64,000 bases of DNA. Source: Xenopus tropicalis. Lineage: Eukaryota; Chordata; Amphibia; Anura; Pipidae. Position numbers and translations under genes: made by a program. The first letter of the stretch is position 1. The number at the start of each line of letters is the position of its first letter. Below the pieces are notes generated by a model. The model saw nothing but the letters and a program-made list of their open reading frames with translations, made no database searches and was not told the DNA's origin. This document shows positions 44,226 to 56,490 of this stretch, one piece after another. The DNA is taken from assembly GCF_000004195.4 (NCBI RefSeq), contig NC_030678.2, positions 138,323,047 through 138,387,046 on the forward strand, in the 5' to 3' direction.

Positions 44226-44690
44226 TCAGCCTTCTCTTTTGCAGAGTTGTTGGAGCGATATTGGCATATACTGTAACTGCATTTGGTGTGGTAGAGTGTC
44301 CTTATCAGCTGTGCGTGCAGCTTGTAAAGCGTAATCTCTGACCTTCACATGGTGCAGCTTTTGTACAATGAATCTAGGTAGGTTTGGGATTTTAGGGTGT
44401 CCCAGGGCCCGGTGGATTCTTTCTATATGAAGGTGATCTTCTGGCATACCTGGAAGAACACCCCACCTATCAGGCTAGATATATCAGTCACCGTTTCCGT
44501 TTCTAGGACCCTCCTTGATCTGTTTTCTATATCTTCTATCTTGTTTTCAAGTTGTAAAATTTGAGCCTGGTGTAGTGCCAGCCGCTTTTGATCCTCTTGT
44601 AGGGCTGCTGCGTTAGAGTCTGCCGTGCGTTCTAGATGTTCCACCCTGTCACCCATGTCTTTTATATGGCTTGTGGACTCAGCTGCCACT
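44226..44690 (-). pseudogene. L1-like ORF1 remnant (RNA-binding protein)
   Basis: The upstream frame has a coiled coil (RVEHLERTADSNAAALQEDQ, then QILQLENKIEDIENRSRR). The next frame has IERIHRALGHPKIPNLPRFI and VRDYALQAAR, the RRM/CTD signature of L1 ORF1p. A frameshift near 44440 separates them. The protein would normally coat LINE RNA as a trimer. Confidence 0.85.
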
Positions 44691-46799
44691 GCTGTCTTTC
44701 ATAAATATTTATACATAACATCTAACATCCCTTTACATATAACTCATTTGGTTCATGGGTATTTAAACTGAAGATCCACTTTACTTCCAAATGCAGTAAC
44801 CTACTTAGTTTATTGCCTCCCCAATCTGTGTTTCCACTTTATATATACCTTGGATACATAAGAGAGACATGTTTCCTTCACTGCACTGTGAGAAATGTCT
44901 AAGCCAAATAGCAGCTATTTGGCTTATACTGTATGTTCCCACATACAATTTTTAGGTGGGTGCGTTGTACATCCCACATCCTAAATGCCATAGCGTGATC
45001 ACAAAGTCTCAGACCCTTAAAAATAATATTAAGCAGAAACATGTATTTATTGTGTCATTTCTCATGACGTTGCTGGAGTGCATGAAAGCACTGTCTCAGC
45101 AAATGCAAACTTTCGGTTCCCTGTTTTTATTTTTAATGATAGTTTCTGTTATTACATTGAGGGAGGTGATCTTTAGTTTTTATGATTAATATTGCACTGG
45201 AGCCCTGGGCACATAGGTTGTTTTCTCCACTGGCATTTATATATATATATATATACATATATCATGGATCTTAGTGTGGACCGAAACGAGACGAGTGCAG
45301 GCAAATTTTCTTTGATATATATACTTATATACAACTTTATCCACATGTAAGCATAGTTCATAGATATATATTGATCCTTTCTTTTTTAGAAAATGTATCC
45401 TGGTTTCATATTTTCATTGGTCATTTGGTCATTAAACCAAAACACACAACCAAACTTGAGGCCAAAAATAAAAATAGCCCCTACTGCTGCTCTCAGTGTG
45501 CGACCGGGGTACATGGACCAGCCAACCAAGTAAAGCGACCACAGGGCTCCCCTGGCCCGCCACTGCCAGATACCACAACCATCCTCCCCCTTGAAATTTT
45601 CTTCCTGCCAACACTCCCCTATGTCCAAAAGGCCCACCGGGATTTTTTTGCAAACACACATAATCTAATTATAGTCCAACCCCATGTGCCATGTACACTC
45701 TAGGTAGTATTTCTCCTTTTAAGGCTGATATAATCTGTGGATCCCTGCATTTTTAGATAGAGAAGCTCTCTCTCTCTCTGTGGACCTGTTGAATCTTGGG
45801 CTGCCTAGTTAACTGGATGATACTGGAAATCATACTAGGGTGTTCTTGCAAAATTTGGCACTTTTAATGTCAGGGTCAGACAGGGGGGTCTGGGGCCCAA
45901 CGCTGCTGCCACTCTAAGGGCCCCCACCCTAGTTGTGCATACTGTTCCTTGTTTCTTACATATTACTTTCATTTTCGGCACAAGTTTAAGGCAGGGAGCA
46001 CACCTGGGCCAGCAGGGCCCACCAGGTTTTTTCCTGGTGTCCAACCATCCCGGTCCAACCATGTTTAATGTGATGTATTTAGTTCATTATTAAATCCTAG
46101 AAGATGGGGATATGTTTGATCCAAATGCAAACAGTAAACAGCAGATCATCTGGCAAAGAGTTGTAGGGGATGGTGTACAAATGATCAGTTAAACACAGAT
46201 ATACTGGTAAGTTTGTCAGTCCAAAGCTTGAACTGGCAAGAATTTTTTCAGTACAGAGGATGGTGTTCAGAGGTAGGAGGAGAGACTGAGAGCAGATACA
46301 GCTGAGCCCAGCTCTAAATGAACGTCTGTACACACACTTTACTTACAATATCTAGCAATGATTATAAAAACATAAGTGATTTTGACAGCAGCAGCATGGA
46401 AGGCATAGAGGGCCTGCTGCTTCTGGGGCCCACTAGGATTACCTGGTATCCTGGCAGGCCAGTCTAACCCTGGCCACAATTAATTGCACCTCAACTAACT
46501 GGCTGTAAAGTAGCCTTAGAAGGGGAGGCCAATTTCTGAATATGACAAAAATCACAACTAGACTTCAAAGATTTTTTTTTCTGTTATTGCTAGCATATTT
46601 AAACAAAATTTGAGTGGAATTGTGGAATAAAAGTCTATCACCTAGACTATCAAACAAAATGTGCTCTGTACAATTTTTTTTTTTAGTGAGTTTGTAAAAT
46701 TACTACTGTTTTAAAATGTTTTTTTTTACAAAGTAAAAATTGTATTATAGAGTGCTTGTATTGTATTATTGTCAGTGCTTACCTGACCAGTATGCCATA
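44691..46799. other. Intergenic with unclassified repeats
   Basis: It holds a TA tract at about 45238-45262. Three loosely related blocks have GGCCCACC(A/G)GG wording (45590-45640, 45880-46050, 46400-46480), probably decayed copies of one repeat. No gene is seen. Confidence 0.45.
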
Positions 46800-46801
46800 T
46801 A

Positions 46802-47538
46802 CAGTGAGGGACATAAATATTTGAACAAGGAGGGGTCTGAAATTCATATTGTAGGTGCATTCCCACTGTGATAGACAGCATTTAAAAAAAAAATTCAGGA
46901 AATCAAATTGTATGATTTTTAAATAATTTACCGTATTTGTATTGCACTGCTGCACATAAGTATTTGAACACCTGGCAACCAGCAAGAATTCTGGCTCTCA
47001 AAGACCTGTTACTCTGCCTTTAAAAAGTCCACCTCTACTCCACTTGTTAATCTAAATTAGTAGCACCTGTCCAAGCTCTTTAAAGACACCTGTCCACCCC
47101 ACAGTTAGACTCCAACTACTACCATGGGCAAGACCAAAAAGCTGTCAAAAGACACCAGAGACTAAATTGTGAACCTCCACAAGGCTGGAAAGGGCTACGG
47201 GGCAATTGCCAAGCAGCTTGGTGAAAATAGATCAACTGTTGGAGCAATAGTTAGAAAATGGAAGAGGCTAAAGACGACTGTCAGTCTCCCTAGGACTGGG
47301 GCTCCAGGCAAGATCTCACCTCATGGGGTATCACTGATGATAAGAAAGGTGAGGAATCAGCCCAGAACTACAAGGGAGGAGTTGGTCAATGACATAAAGA
47401 GAGCTGGGAACTCAATTTCAAAGTGTGATTTCCTGAATTTTTTTACAGTGGGAATGCACCTACAATGTGAAATTCAGACCCCTCCATGATTTCTAAGTGG
47501 GAGAACTTGCAAAATCGCAGGGTGTTCAAATACTGTAT
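46802..47538 (+). mobile_element. Second Tc1 family, internally deleted copy
   Basis: The left terminus CAGTGAGGGACATAAATATTTGAAC follows TA at 46800-46801. The right side ends GTGTTCAAATACTGTA, lacking about the last 13 bases expected from the left end. Only the N-terminal third of a transposase remains between the termini, so most of the coding region has been deleted. Confidence 0.85.
47124..47440 (+). pseudogene. Tc1-type transposase N-terminal fragment
   Basis: From ATG 47124 it reads MGKTKKLSKDTRD, then TAA (47163-47165) where related elements have a sense codon, then [20 protein letters not shown] and [11 protein letters not shown]. This is the paired-like helix-turn-helix of Tc1 transposases. 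The catalytic domain is gone. Confidence 0.85.
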
Positions 47539-49661
47539 TATAGGGAGGTAGCAGAGATACATGCATAGAGGGCAGCTAGTGGGGGGATGAAGGACAATTC
47601 AATGCGAGTGACTGGCTGAGGGAATACAAGAGCTAATGACCCACAGGGAGGGGTTTTGGAGTGGTATGAGTGGTGGTGGCAGCAGCAGGAGGCAGGGATG
47701 CTGGGAGGAACAAGAAGGAGGGTCGTACTCTTGGAAGTTGGACCCCACTAGCGGACTATATGGACATTACTCTGGAAATCTGGGGGAAATGTTGTGGATA
47801 AAAAACATTAAGATTCATGTACAAATCTTGCATATTGCACTGCAGTTGTATACAAGCTCTTGTATCATTGAGTCCCATTTTGCTGCCCCATTCCCTATTT
47901 ATATAATTCTCTTTTTTTCTTTCCTATTCCTCTTTCGCTGTTCCCCATTTCCTTATACTCTATGTTTTAATTCTGCATTCCTGTTTCATTCTCCTTTACT
48001 CCGACTTCTCTGTTCTCTTACACCATGTTTTGCCAGTTTTGTAACCACATGTAATTATCTGCTCAGCCCAACACTGAGGCCACAGGGGCCACACAGGCAT
48101 ACAAACTGCATATAAAGGAAAGGCTGACAGATGAAGAGCTGGTTTAGAAAACAGATAAAAGATGGCTAAACATAGCAGAGCTAATAGCAAACATGCTGCA
48201 ATTAAAATAGAGAATCTCTGCTTCTTTATTAAATCAAATAAATAATCTTATTTGTTTGATGTTACTGGTCCTTCAAGTATTTGTATTATATAGCAACAAG
48301 TGGGTTTAGGCAAAGTAACAAAAATCAGGACTAATATTCCGCTATTCCACATCCAGTGTGACAGCCATGTTCTAGAACAGTGCTCTTTAAGTTCCACATG
48401 TAGCAGACAGGTTATTTCTCATTCTGCATGTCCAAGGGCAGGATTGTATTAAAACACATACAACAATGTGTATGGAAGCCCAGAGCAGACTAGAGGCCAT
48501 AAAATGTAGTGGAGACTCACATCTGGCCTCTCAGCCTCCAGTTGCACAGTCCAGTTCTAGAGCAGCTCAGAGTTGCTCCTTAGCAAAATATTTTTATGTC
48601 AGGCTTTGTAATCCCTATCCTAAATATATTCTGTACTTTTAAAGCCAGTAGTATTAGAAGCAACTTTATTCTTTTCTTTATATTCAAGTACAATGATTTA
48701 ATTTAAGCCTGGAAGCAATGTGTCATGTTTAGACAAATGGGTAAGAGTTAAAAAACATTTATATTAGTTAGAAAGAGATAGAAAAACAGACTTTATAGCT
48801 GATAAAGGAAATGTGTGTTGGCCTAAAGCCCTGGTGCTTCTGATTCCCATTTGATCAATACTGTAACACAGTCTCAGAGAGCAGTAACATACATATAGGC
48901 TCTCAAAAGGATATCTGCAGATATATCAGATATATCAGAAATATATATATATATATTTATAAAATAATCTGGAAGAGCAAATGGTGAACTGTTCTGGTCT
49001 TTTTTCTAAGGCAAATAGTAATACAGTGGGGTCCAGCTGTTAAAAATTTACTCTGTAAATGGAGAGTATAACATATACTCTGTAAGTGGAATTTTCTATC
49101 ACTCATACAATCTCAATGCAAAATTACTTATTAGTAAGAGCTATGACTACAATATAACTTGATGTCATTGTGTCCCTAAATACTTCCTGAAGTCACTGAA
49201 TCCCATGGGGGCACTCAGCTACCAAATCTCTGCTCTAGTTTCCAAAAAATACCCATAATATGGGGGCCACACAAAAGGAAGAGGGGTTCTGGTAGCCGTC
49301 ATTCTATATTCATTCTCTGCAGGAACCCCTAGAACTACTTAGCTGTATCTGTGGACTGGCTTCCAGACCTTGAGTATCATTCACTGACTAAATTGAATGA
49401 AACCTCTTATGTGACCTACATTGTGTTATATTGCTACATTTCCATCTGGAAAAACAAAAGCTATAGGTTATCAAAGGAGGAAGTCGCCAATAATAAATTT
49501 ATCATTGATATCCAAGGACAAAAATACTCCCACAAACAAATTACATACAATGTTTTTGATTTTAATTTCATTTAACTATCATTTGGTCTGTATTTCTTCT
49601 TATTTTATATTCATTTTTTATAATTTGCTCTTCTATTTTCTCTCCCAAACATAAAATCAAA
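47539..49661. other. Intergenic, nothing recognised
   Basis: It includes a GA-rich patch (47560-47720), a possible decayed TTAA-family end near 48270 (ACTGGTCCTTCAAG) and a TA tract at about 48940-48960. The 47636-48115 open frame shows no domain and I do not call it. Confidence 0.45.
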
Positions 49662-49770
49662 CAAGGTTTGCTACAGGTCTAGTTGCCTCTAGCAACCAAT
49701 TAGCAGGTAGTATTTACTGGTCATCTCTTTAAAAGCAAACATCTTATTGGTTGCTATGGGTTACTACATG
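49662..49770. repeat. Small foldback repeat, GTTGCCTCTAGCAACCAATTAG type
   Basis: CTAGCAACCAATTAGCAGGTAG at the left pairs loosely with ATTGGTTGCTATGGGTTACTA at the right. Its first 55 bases (49662-49716) recur identically at 51577-51631. Confidence 0.7.
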
Positions 49771-50696
49771 TGTAAGTAACAATTCTGGGATGTGGAATTA
49801 ATTGGATTCTTTTACCATGATTATTATGTTTTTCAGGTCCTCTCATTTCTTTTCAGAACAATATCAAACATCGACCCGTGGTTACTATAGTTTGTGGTGC
49901 TAGCAATCTGTTCAAGGACATGTAAACTCTACATTTTGCTATTAGGTATGAAGGTTGGGTACATCTCCCCCACCCAAACTGCATAATTTGTACTGCATAT
50001 ATCCCCTTCTTTCTCTAGCACCATCATATTATTCTCTTGCAAATAGCAGCTTTCACCTGGCAGCCATTTTCCCTCTGACACACAAACACCTTTCTTCAGA
50101 AGAGCACACAGCTAGAGCAGAGTTTCTATGGAAACCACTGATGCCATCTCTTCATTGGCTGCTAGACTGCAGGGTGTGTTAAGTAACCTTTAGAAGAACT
50201 GAGCATGCCCAGTAGGTAACAACCAAAGTAAATTCCTCGGGGGGGGGGGGGGGTGAGTGGATTAGAGGAGTAGAAGGAAATCTAAATGATCAATGAGATT
50301 TTTACTATTAACCTTTAAACAACCAAAGTGGCAGGTGTTTAAATGTTCACTAATTACATTTTTTAGTGGTTGGTTTACATGTCCTTTAACAGTTAGTAGG
50401 TTTTTAGGTGCAGAGCCATGATCTGTCTCAGATTAGAATTGCCTACATCATACTAATTGTTCATTTTTTTCTCTGTAAAAAAGAAGAAATATGTATTAAT
50501 GCGTAATCTGTTGCTTAATCTGGTGTCGAAATCTCAGCTACCCTGATGTTAAATAAAGGCACTGGATTTATTTTTAGATGTGTATCGGCACTGAATAATT
50601 CTGTTAATGAGCAAAACGCTTGTAATAAAGCACTCAGTCTGTGCTCATAGCATCTGGCTGGGAGAGGGCTAAGCAAACCCTTTGGTGCTAACCTGC
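49771..50696. other. Intergenic with a G homopolymer
   Basis: A run of 15 G at 50239-50253. Otherwise no supported feature. Confidence 0.5.
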
Positions 50697-51130
50697 GTTA
50701 CAGCCAGGTCTGGACTGGGATTCCAAATAGGGCATTTCAAGTAAATAGAGGCCAAAACAGCCCCCCAACAGCCCAATAAGTAGTGACTGTCTATGGCACC
50801 TTACAGCTTGTAGGATTATAATTATTAGTGACAATATTAACATTAATATAAAATATTAATATTAGCCTATAATAATATAACCAATAGGTTCTAAAAAGGG
50901 AGGTTTGGCGAAGAAAGACAATCAAATCACTGTACTCATTAAAATATAATTTATGCACAAATCAAAAACACACTAATACAAATAATGAAAAGAATGAAAA
51001 ATATTACACACCCTTACAAAAGGGAAAAGCGTAAAAACAATTCTATACAAAAATAATAATCACAGATAAACCGTAAATACCCCAAACAACCAGCAAAACA
51101 AACCTAGATTATAATCCCTAACGACATTTA

Positions 51131-51467
51131 GGGCTCTGGCACACGGGGAAGATTAGTCGCCCGCGATTAACTCCCTGTTCGCGGGCGACTAATCTCCCCG
51201 AGTTGCCTAGCCCTGCCATCCCACCGGCGAACATGTAAGTCGCCGGCGGGATGGCAGACGCGGCGGGGCGATTTCCGGAAGTCGCCGAAAAAGACTCGCG
51301 AGTCTTTTTCGGCGATTTGCGCGAAATCGCGCCGCCGCGTCTGCCATCCCGCCGGCGACTTACATGTTCGCCGGTGGGATGGCAGGGCTAGGCAACTCGG
51401 GGAGATTAGTCGCCCGCGAACAGGGAGTTAATCGCGGGTGACTAATCTTCCCCGTGTGCCAGAGCCC
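51131..51467. mobile_element. GC-rich palindromic MITE, full copy, TSD TTA
   Basis: Same family as 2581-2919, with TTA at 51128-51130 and 51468-51470. The arms pair almost throughout 337 bp, with a central CGAAAAAGACTCGCGAGTCTTTTTCG. Confidence 0.9.
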
Positions 51468-51542
51468 TTACAGTCTTCAACCAACAAATACTATCTGTCA
51501 AAGACTATAATCAAAATAGTACAAACAGCAAAAACCTAATAA

Positions 51543-51657
51543 ATAAATACAATTCCAAAGACACAATACAAAGGTGCAAGGTTTGCTACAGGTCTAGTTG
51601 CCTCTAGCAACCAATTAGCAGGTAGTATTTATAAATACAATTCCAAAGACACAATAC
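51543..51657 (+). repeat. 27-bp direct repeat flanking a 55-bp copied segment
   Basis: ATAAATACAATTCCAAAGAC plus ACAATAC occurs at 51543-51569 and 51631-51657. Between them, 51577-51631 is identical to 49662-49716. The pattern is that of a local duplication with filler DNA. Confidence 0.9.
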
Positions 51658-51904
51658 TAAACCATCAGAGACAAAAAGACAGGAGAATATTTACCAATCC
51701 TGGGACAGTAAGTCAGTGTCTCGGCCTGCAGAGTTTCTGTTTAGAGATAGACGCCTGTACACAGAGGCCTGTTCCCCAAAACAGAACTCCAGACTGCATT
51801 TTGGTCTCACTTTTTATACTGTTTAGAGCCTCAACCCCCACAAAACATCTGGTTAAACAGGTGAAACAGAAACCCGAGTGGATCCAAGTTCCTTGTTTTA
51901 GTAA

Positions 51905-52106
51905 GGGCTCTGGCACACGGGGAGATTAGTCGCCCGCGACAAAACTCCCTGTTCGCGGGCGTCTAATCTCCCCGAGTTGCCTTCCCCTGCCATCCCACCG
52001 GCGAAAATGTAAGTCGCCGGTGGGATGGCACACGCGGCGGCGCGATTTTGCGCAAATCGCCAAAGTTGCCTCGCGAGGCGACTAATCTCCCCGTGTGCCA
52101 GAGCCC
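51905..52106. mobile_element. GC-rich palindromic MITE, internally deleted
   Basis: Intact ends GGGCTCTGGCACACGG and CCGTGTGCCAGAGCCC, but only 202 bp: most of the right arm is missing and replaced by a short GTTGCCTCGCGAGGCGAC junction. The left flank is TAA and the right TTA, so the duplication does not match simply. Confidence 0.82.
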
Positions 52107-52569
52107 TTACAAATGTTTCCCGCACAATATGCAAAGGAAGGCTTTTGATCCATAATCGCTCGATCTCATACCATATTTTATGACCAGCTCTTTGCATAAT
52201 ATATAGTCAGCCTTCGTTTACACATTATGATGATATCATAGTTACGTCACATCTCCATTGCCCCAGGGCAAACTGTTTAACCTGGTTACTCTGATGCTTC
52301 TGGCTATTTCCCCAGAATCTGTTGTTTATACTAAACAACCCTTTTGATCTAAGAGACTCCAGTTGTTATCAGTGTTTTTGACAACTCTCTGCCCAAACAG
52401 GTCTTATTCATCTGTCTCTTGGTCAGTGATGTTATATTTTAACTTAGATTATTAAATACATATAAAAGTCATTTTTATGATGGTTTACACATGATGGCTT
52501 ATTTCTTACAAGCTGCCACTCTGGCATTTTCCAGAATCCACAGATTGCCAGTCCAGACCTGGTTACAGT

Positions 52570-54878
52570 GGATACAGGTAATGATAAGAGGCCCCTATTC
52601 TGACCCTAGGTCATTTATTAAAGAGGCAATATTCTTGCTTTTATAAAATTAGTAGTGCTCGAATAGGGCTTGTGTAGAACATACTTTTTGCCTACTATTT
52701 TTATTAGGAAATATGTGAGGCCTTTCTTATTTCTCTTATAAAAAAAACAGGACAAAATCTAAAATTTAGACTTTACATTTGACCTCCTGTTAGTATTAGC
52801 ACAAGCAAAACAAATCAACTCTTTGTTCCCCTAGCCCAATCCTTTGTTAGGCTGTGAGATGAAGAGAAACTCTTTACACAGAGGGTTTGTAAAAATAGCT
52901 ACAGAGATTTGGGCAGGTTTCTATATATGTCCAAACAGACTAGTATTATGAAATGCTAGGGTATCTGATTCTGATTTCAAGAAACGTGGGAAGTGAGAGG
53001 TCTTATTTACTTAATTAATTAGTGTTACAAAAAGACATTTCTCTGTTGATTTCTGCCTTTCAATATGTCACTCAGCATCAGTGACTCAAAGGACAGAAAG
53101 GAGAATAAATGCCAAGTCAGTGACCCAGGGGGGAACATAGAGGAAAAACTACCAGGTCTCAGAATATGAGTACTGTACAAACTTTACTAAGGCAGAAAAA
53201 CACCAAAACTGAAACTAAACAGAAACTTATGATACTTTTAAAAGGGCAAACAAAACTAACTGACATATCTGACATAACATTCTATAATTAAGGTGCAGAA
53301 TTTTTCCAAAACTTACACCTACAGGCCCCAAGAGATAACAAGTGTATAGCAATAATACAGTAAACAAAGCATGTGTGCTACCCATAATGAAGAATACTGA
53401 CTACATTATAGAGGCCCACAGACAGCACTTAAACCCAAACTAGGCGGTAAACTCACTGGGTCCTATATCAAGGAATGTCAGGATAATGTCAGGGTCAAGC
53501 TCCATGGGAAGAGCACAAAGCAACGGTGTAACTATGATACAGAGGGGTTTGCTTTATAGATCTCCCATAGTTACACCATTGGTACAGAAGACTCAGAAAC
53601 CTAACATACACCCGAATCAAGGTGAAAAGGAATCTCCTGCAAGCACTTCATTCTGTGAAGGGCTCAAGATGCAGCACTGCTCCTCTCAAGCTATCAGTTT
53701 ACAACTTAGCTCTGGTTGCCCCAATTGGCTTCTATTACCATTCACAATACAAACAAGTACCAAAAACAAATCAGACACTACAAGTGCTCACATCCACAAC
53801 TAACTGCTGCCAGAGAGCTCTTCACAAAGAGGAGACACAGTAAAAAGAAATGTCCAGGCCCACCTCTACTTACATCTAGACAGCCCCCAGATCTAATGCT
53901 AAGGTTATCTCAGCCTAGTATAAATGTAACACATCTGTCTGGAAGGATAAAAATGTAAAATATGCCCACATACCATTTTGTCAGACCAAACAACCATACC
54001 TCACAGTGCCCAAAAATGGCGCCTGTCTGCTTTCTGTAATTGTGAATTCCAGGACTGAAGAAAAAAGATTCATATAATTTATACAGTTTAAGTAAATTTT
54101 ATTTTGCTCAACTAACATGATAGATAAGGATTTGGAATTATTTCTTAGGCTGACAGGTCCTCTTTAAGACCATTATAATGATAACTGTGATATAATATGG
54201 TGCAAAGGGTAAAGCTTGTTTCTTAAATATGTCAGAAAATTCTCAAAAGACATTTAAAAAAAATTATATATACATATATATATTTGTCTAGTAGAGGATG
54301 TAACCTTTTTAAATGACAAAAATACCATACATTTACTTGGAGGAAACAATCATCACACACTAATATAAGCACAATGAAACACACCCTTGGGGTTTGCAGA
54401 AAAGGAATATCCAGCAATGTTCCCTTTTTTGGACTTGCTGTGACTCACAGATCTTGTATGTGATTGAGGCTAAAATAGAGGTCCCTTATCAGGCAAGTCA
54501 GAGTTGAGTCAAAGATGTTCTAATGAACAGGAATTTACCTAGACTTAGGAAACTGCAGAAAACGTGATGACGGAAGTAGACCTACAAAGCTTGCAGTTAA
54601 ACTGTCCTAGGTTTCAATGGAGTAGTTCACCTTCATATTAACTTTACATATGATTTAGGCATGGATATTCTGAAACCAAGATTTCTCCAACATGAGAACA
54701 AGGCTGGCACTAAAGAAAACTGAAGCAAACACTAGTCATGCAGTTAAAACATATTTGTTTAATTTAAAGAAATAACATCTCACACATAGACAGCCTGACC
54801 CATTTCATGCCAAAAAGGGACCCTTAATCATAGGCTTTATGATTAAGTGCCAGTTTCTAGCACAATTTACATTCTAAC
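52570..54878. other. Intergenic, nothing recognised
   Basis: Open frames at 53486-53803 and neighbours overlap one another and show no domain or splice context. No repeat boundary could be fixed. Confidence 0.5.
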
Positions 54879-54966
54879 CGGTGGGATGGCATTTTGGGGA
54901 GATTAGTCGCCCAGGACAAGGGAGATTTGTTGCGCGGCGACTAATCTCCCCGTCTGTCACAGACCT
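54879..54966. mobile_element. Fragment of a GATTAGTCGCC palindrome
   Basis: ACCGGTGGGATGGCATTTTGGGGAGATTAGTCGCCC and the inverse GGCGACTAATCTCCCCGTCTGTCACAGACC, followed by TAA. It matches the right arm of the 2581 family but is diverged and lacks a left arm. Confidence 0.65.
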
Positions 54967-54989
54967 AAGACAGATCTCCAGAAGACTAA

Positions 54990-55450
54990 AGGTGGCCATA
55001 CACGGACCGATTTTTTACTTACAAACGACCGATTCCCGAACGATCCGATGCTATCGTTAAGTTATCGTATAGTTGAGGTGGTGTACGAACGATCGTCGGC
55101 CCACTAAACGAGCCGACATTATCGTCCCCAAAATCGATCGGCCAGGTTTAAAAATTTTGGTCGTTTAACGATAAAGATCTGCCAGTTGGTGGTGAGTGTC
55201 AGACATTTGTCTTTCCAACGATTGTTCTCATGCGCATGTCACGATTGCCAGCAGCGGAATTCAACGACATCGATCGTAACGTAGATGTACGACTCGAGGC
55301 TATTTACGATAATGATGCTGACAAATCTTTCTCCGAATTTATTGTTGCCCGTGGATGGCATATCGTATGGGAACTCGATCGCCATACGATCGTTTGTCGA
55401 TATAATCGTTCATCGCACAACGAGCGAAATCGCCTCGTGTATGGCCACCT
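54990..55450. mobile_element. PIF/Harbinger-type element, non-autonomous, TSD TAA
   Basis: Fifteen-base perfect inverted ends AGGTGGCCATACACG / CGTGTATGGCCACCT, with TAA at 54987-54989 and 55451-55453. The 461-bp body is dense in CGAT words and foldback-prone; the frame at 55230-55499 crosses the right end and is not a gene. Confidence 0.9.
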
Positions 55451-55453
55451 TAA

Positions 55454-56280
55454 CAAATATTCCTTGATGAAAACAAAGTCCTGTGAATCAAAGAACTGAA
55501 GTTACCTAGTAATGAGAGTTTAGAGAAAGTCTCTGAAGCTCCATGGACTTTCTCTTTCTGAGGTTCCTGTGTGAAAACATAATTTTGTCTCTTTCTGAAC
55601 CAAAAGTGATTCTATGGGATCCACAAGCTTCCAACCAACACATGTCCATTGAGATAGCCCATGAACTATCCTTTCCTCAACACACACATATTTACATGTT
55701 AAGGGGCAAATTCAAGGTTTTTTTCTGTGATTTGATAAAAATTGCAGCAGAAAACCATGATCCCGATTTATACATTTTTTTAAAAACCACAAAAAATTCT
55801 AATAAAGAAATCCACCACTTAAAACCTGTTGAAATTTTATAGAAGTGTGTGGGGATGTATTCAAGCAAGCTGATGTTTTCCTAATATCAATTGTGAATGA
55901 ATGTGTATGAATTGAGATAGTTGGATCTACTGTAGTTGTACAGTATATATATATATATATATAATATATATAATGATGTCCTGTCCAGCCAGTTACCCAG
56001 TTAAATTAGTTGATGTGAAGGGAAAGATACTTATATTATACTTTTATAGTGTTTTATTTTATGTGATGGACAAACAAATATTGCTTTTCTTTATATCATT
56101 ACTTTGTAATTTGTTAGATATGAATCTAAGCCATAAACCCCTGACATTGGTCCTTAGCTCTCACAGTAAGGAATCTCTTGGCTGGCAATAAAGCCTCTTT
56201 TTCTTCAGACCTCCAGACCAACAAAAGTAATCAATTTACTTAAGATTAATTTTAAGGTGGAATTTCCAATGTATTGCAAA
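55454..56280. other. Intergenic, nothing recognised
   Basis: An AT tract at about 55942-55970. The frame at 55543-55842 has no recognisable features. Confidence 0.45.
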
Positions 56281-56326
56281 TAAAGGACCAGTAACACCAA
56301 AACTGAATGGCACTTTCATTTTAGTT
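56281..56326. repeat. Short fragment of a T2-like end
   Basis: TAAAGGACCAGTAACACCAAAACTG and CACTTTCATTTTAG echo the terminal 45 bases of 3071-3494. It abuts the next element. Confidence 0.6.
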
Positions 56327-56327
56327 A

Positions 56328-56490
56328 CAGGTATGGGATTAGTTATCTGGAAACCAAAAAGATTTGAATTATGAGAAGATCATCTCCCATAAACTCCATT
56401 TAAGCAAATAATTCAAATTTTTAAAAGTGATTTCCTTTTTTCTTGTAATAATAACTCAGTACCTTGTGCTTGAAACTACGTTAAAGGGGT
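56328..56490. mobile_element. Palindromic MITE, CAGGTATGGGA-type, left half only
   Basis: CAGGTATGGGATTAGTTATCTGG to CAGTACCTTGTGCTTGAAAC matches the left arm of 31454-31781; the right arm is absent. Confidence 0.75.

Larger units (their letters stand above)
37985..44690 (-). mobile_element. L1-like LINE, old, broken by later insertions
   Basis: Antisense order from the right: ORF1 remnant (44226-44690), ORF2 endonuclease remnant (about 42201-43010), reverse transcriptase remnant (38351-39117), 3' UTR (37985-38350). A TTAA element (39118-39622) and a Penelope-like element (about 39726-42200) lie between endonuclease and reverse transcriptase. An unclassified CAGGCAA-rich block (about 43690-44105) interrupts the ORF1 side. 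The ORF2 C-terminus is deleted relative to the 310-2199 copy. More than one original L1 copy cannot be excluded. Confidence 0.7.
50809..52510. mobile_element. LTR-like insertion (TGTA...TACA), TSD AGCT
   Basis: The insert begins TGTAGGATTATAA and ends TTTCTTACA, with AGCT at 50805-50808 and 52511-52514. TG...CA ends and a short duplication suit a solo LTR or short LTR element. No gag or pol frame is visible. Two palindromic MITEs and a duplicated segment inside account for about 630 of its 1702 bp. Assignment to a retroelement class is inference. Confidence 0.6.
50705..52561. mobile_element. hAT miniature element split by an LTR-like insert
   Basis: Left part 50705-50808 and right part 52511-52561 join to match the reverse complement of 14729-14876. 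Ends are CAGGTCTGGACTGG and CCAGTCCAGACCTG. The flanking 8-mers are GTTACAGC (50697-50704) and GTTACAGT (52562-52569). Confidence 0.83.

Noticed and set aside
47636..48115. 159-codon open frame
   Set aside because: Low-complexity Gly/Ser start and Phe-rich end with no family resemblance; likely chance in GA-rich then T-rich DNA.
50239..50253. G15 run as a G-quadruplex regulatory site
   Set aside because: A single homopolymer with no promoter or gene nearby; more likely a slippage tract and prone to sequencing error.
55230..55499. 89-codon frame rich in Arg and Asp
   Set aside because: It crosses the right end of a Harbinger-type miniature element and reflects its CGAT-rich text.
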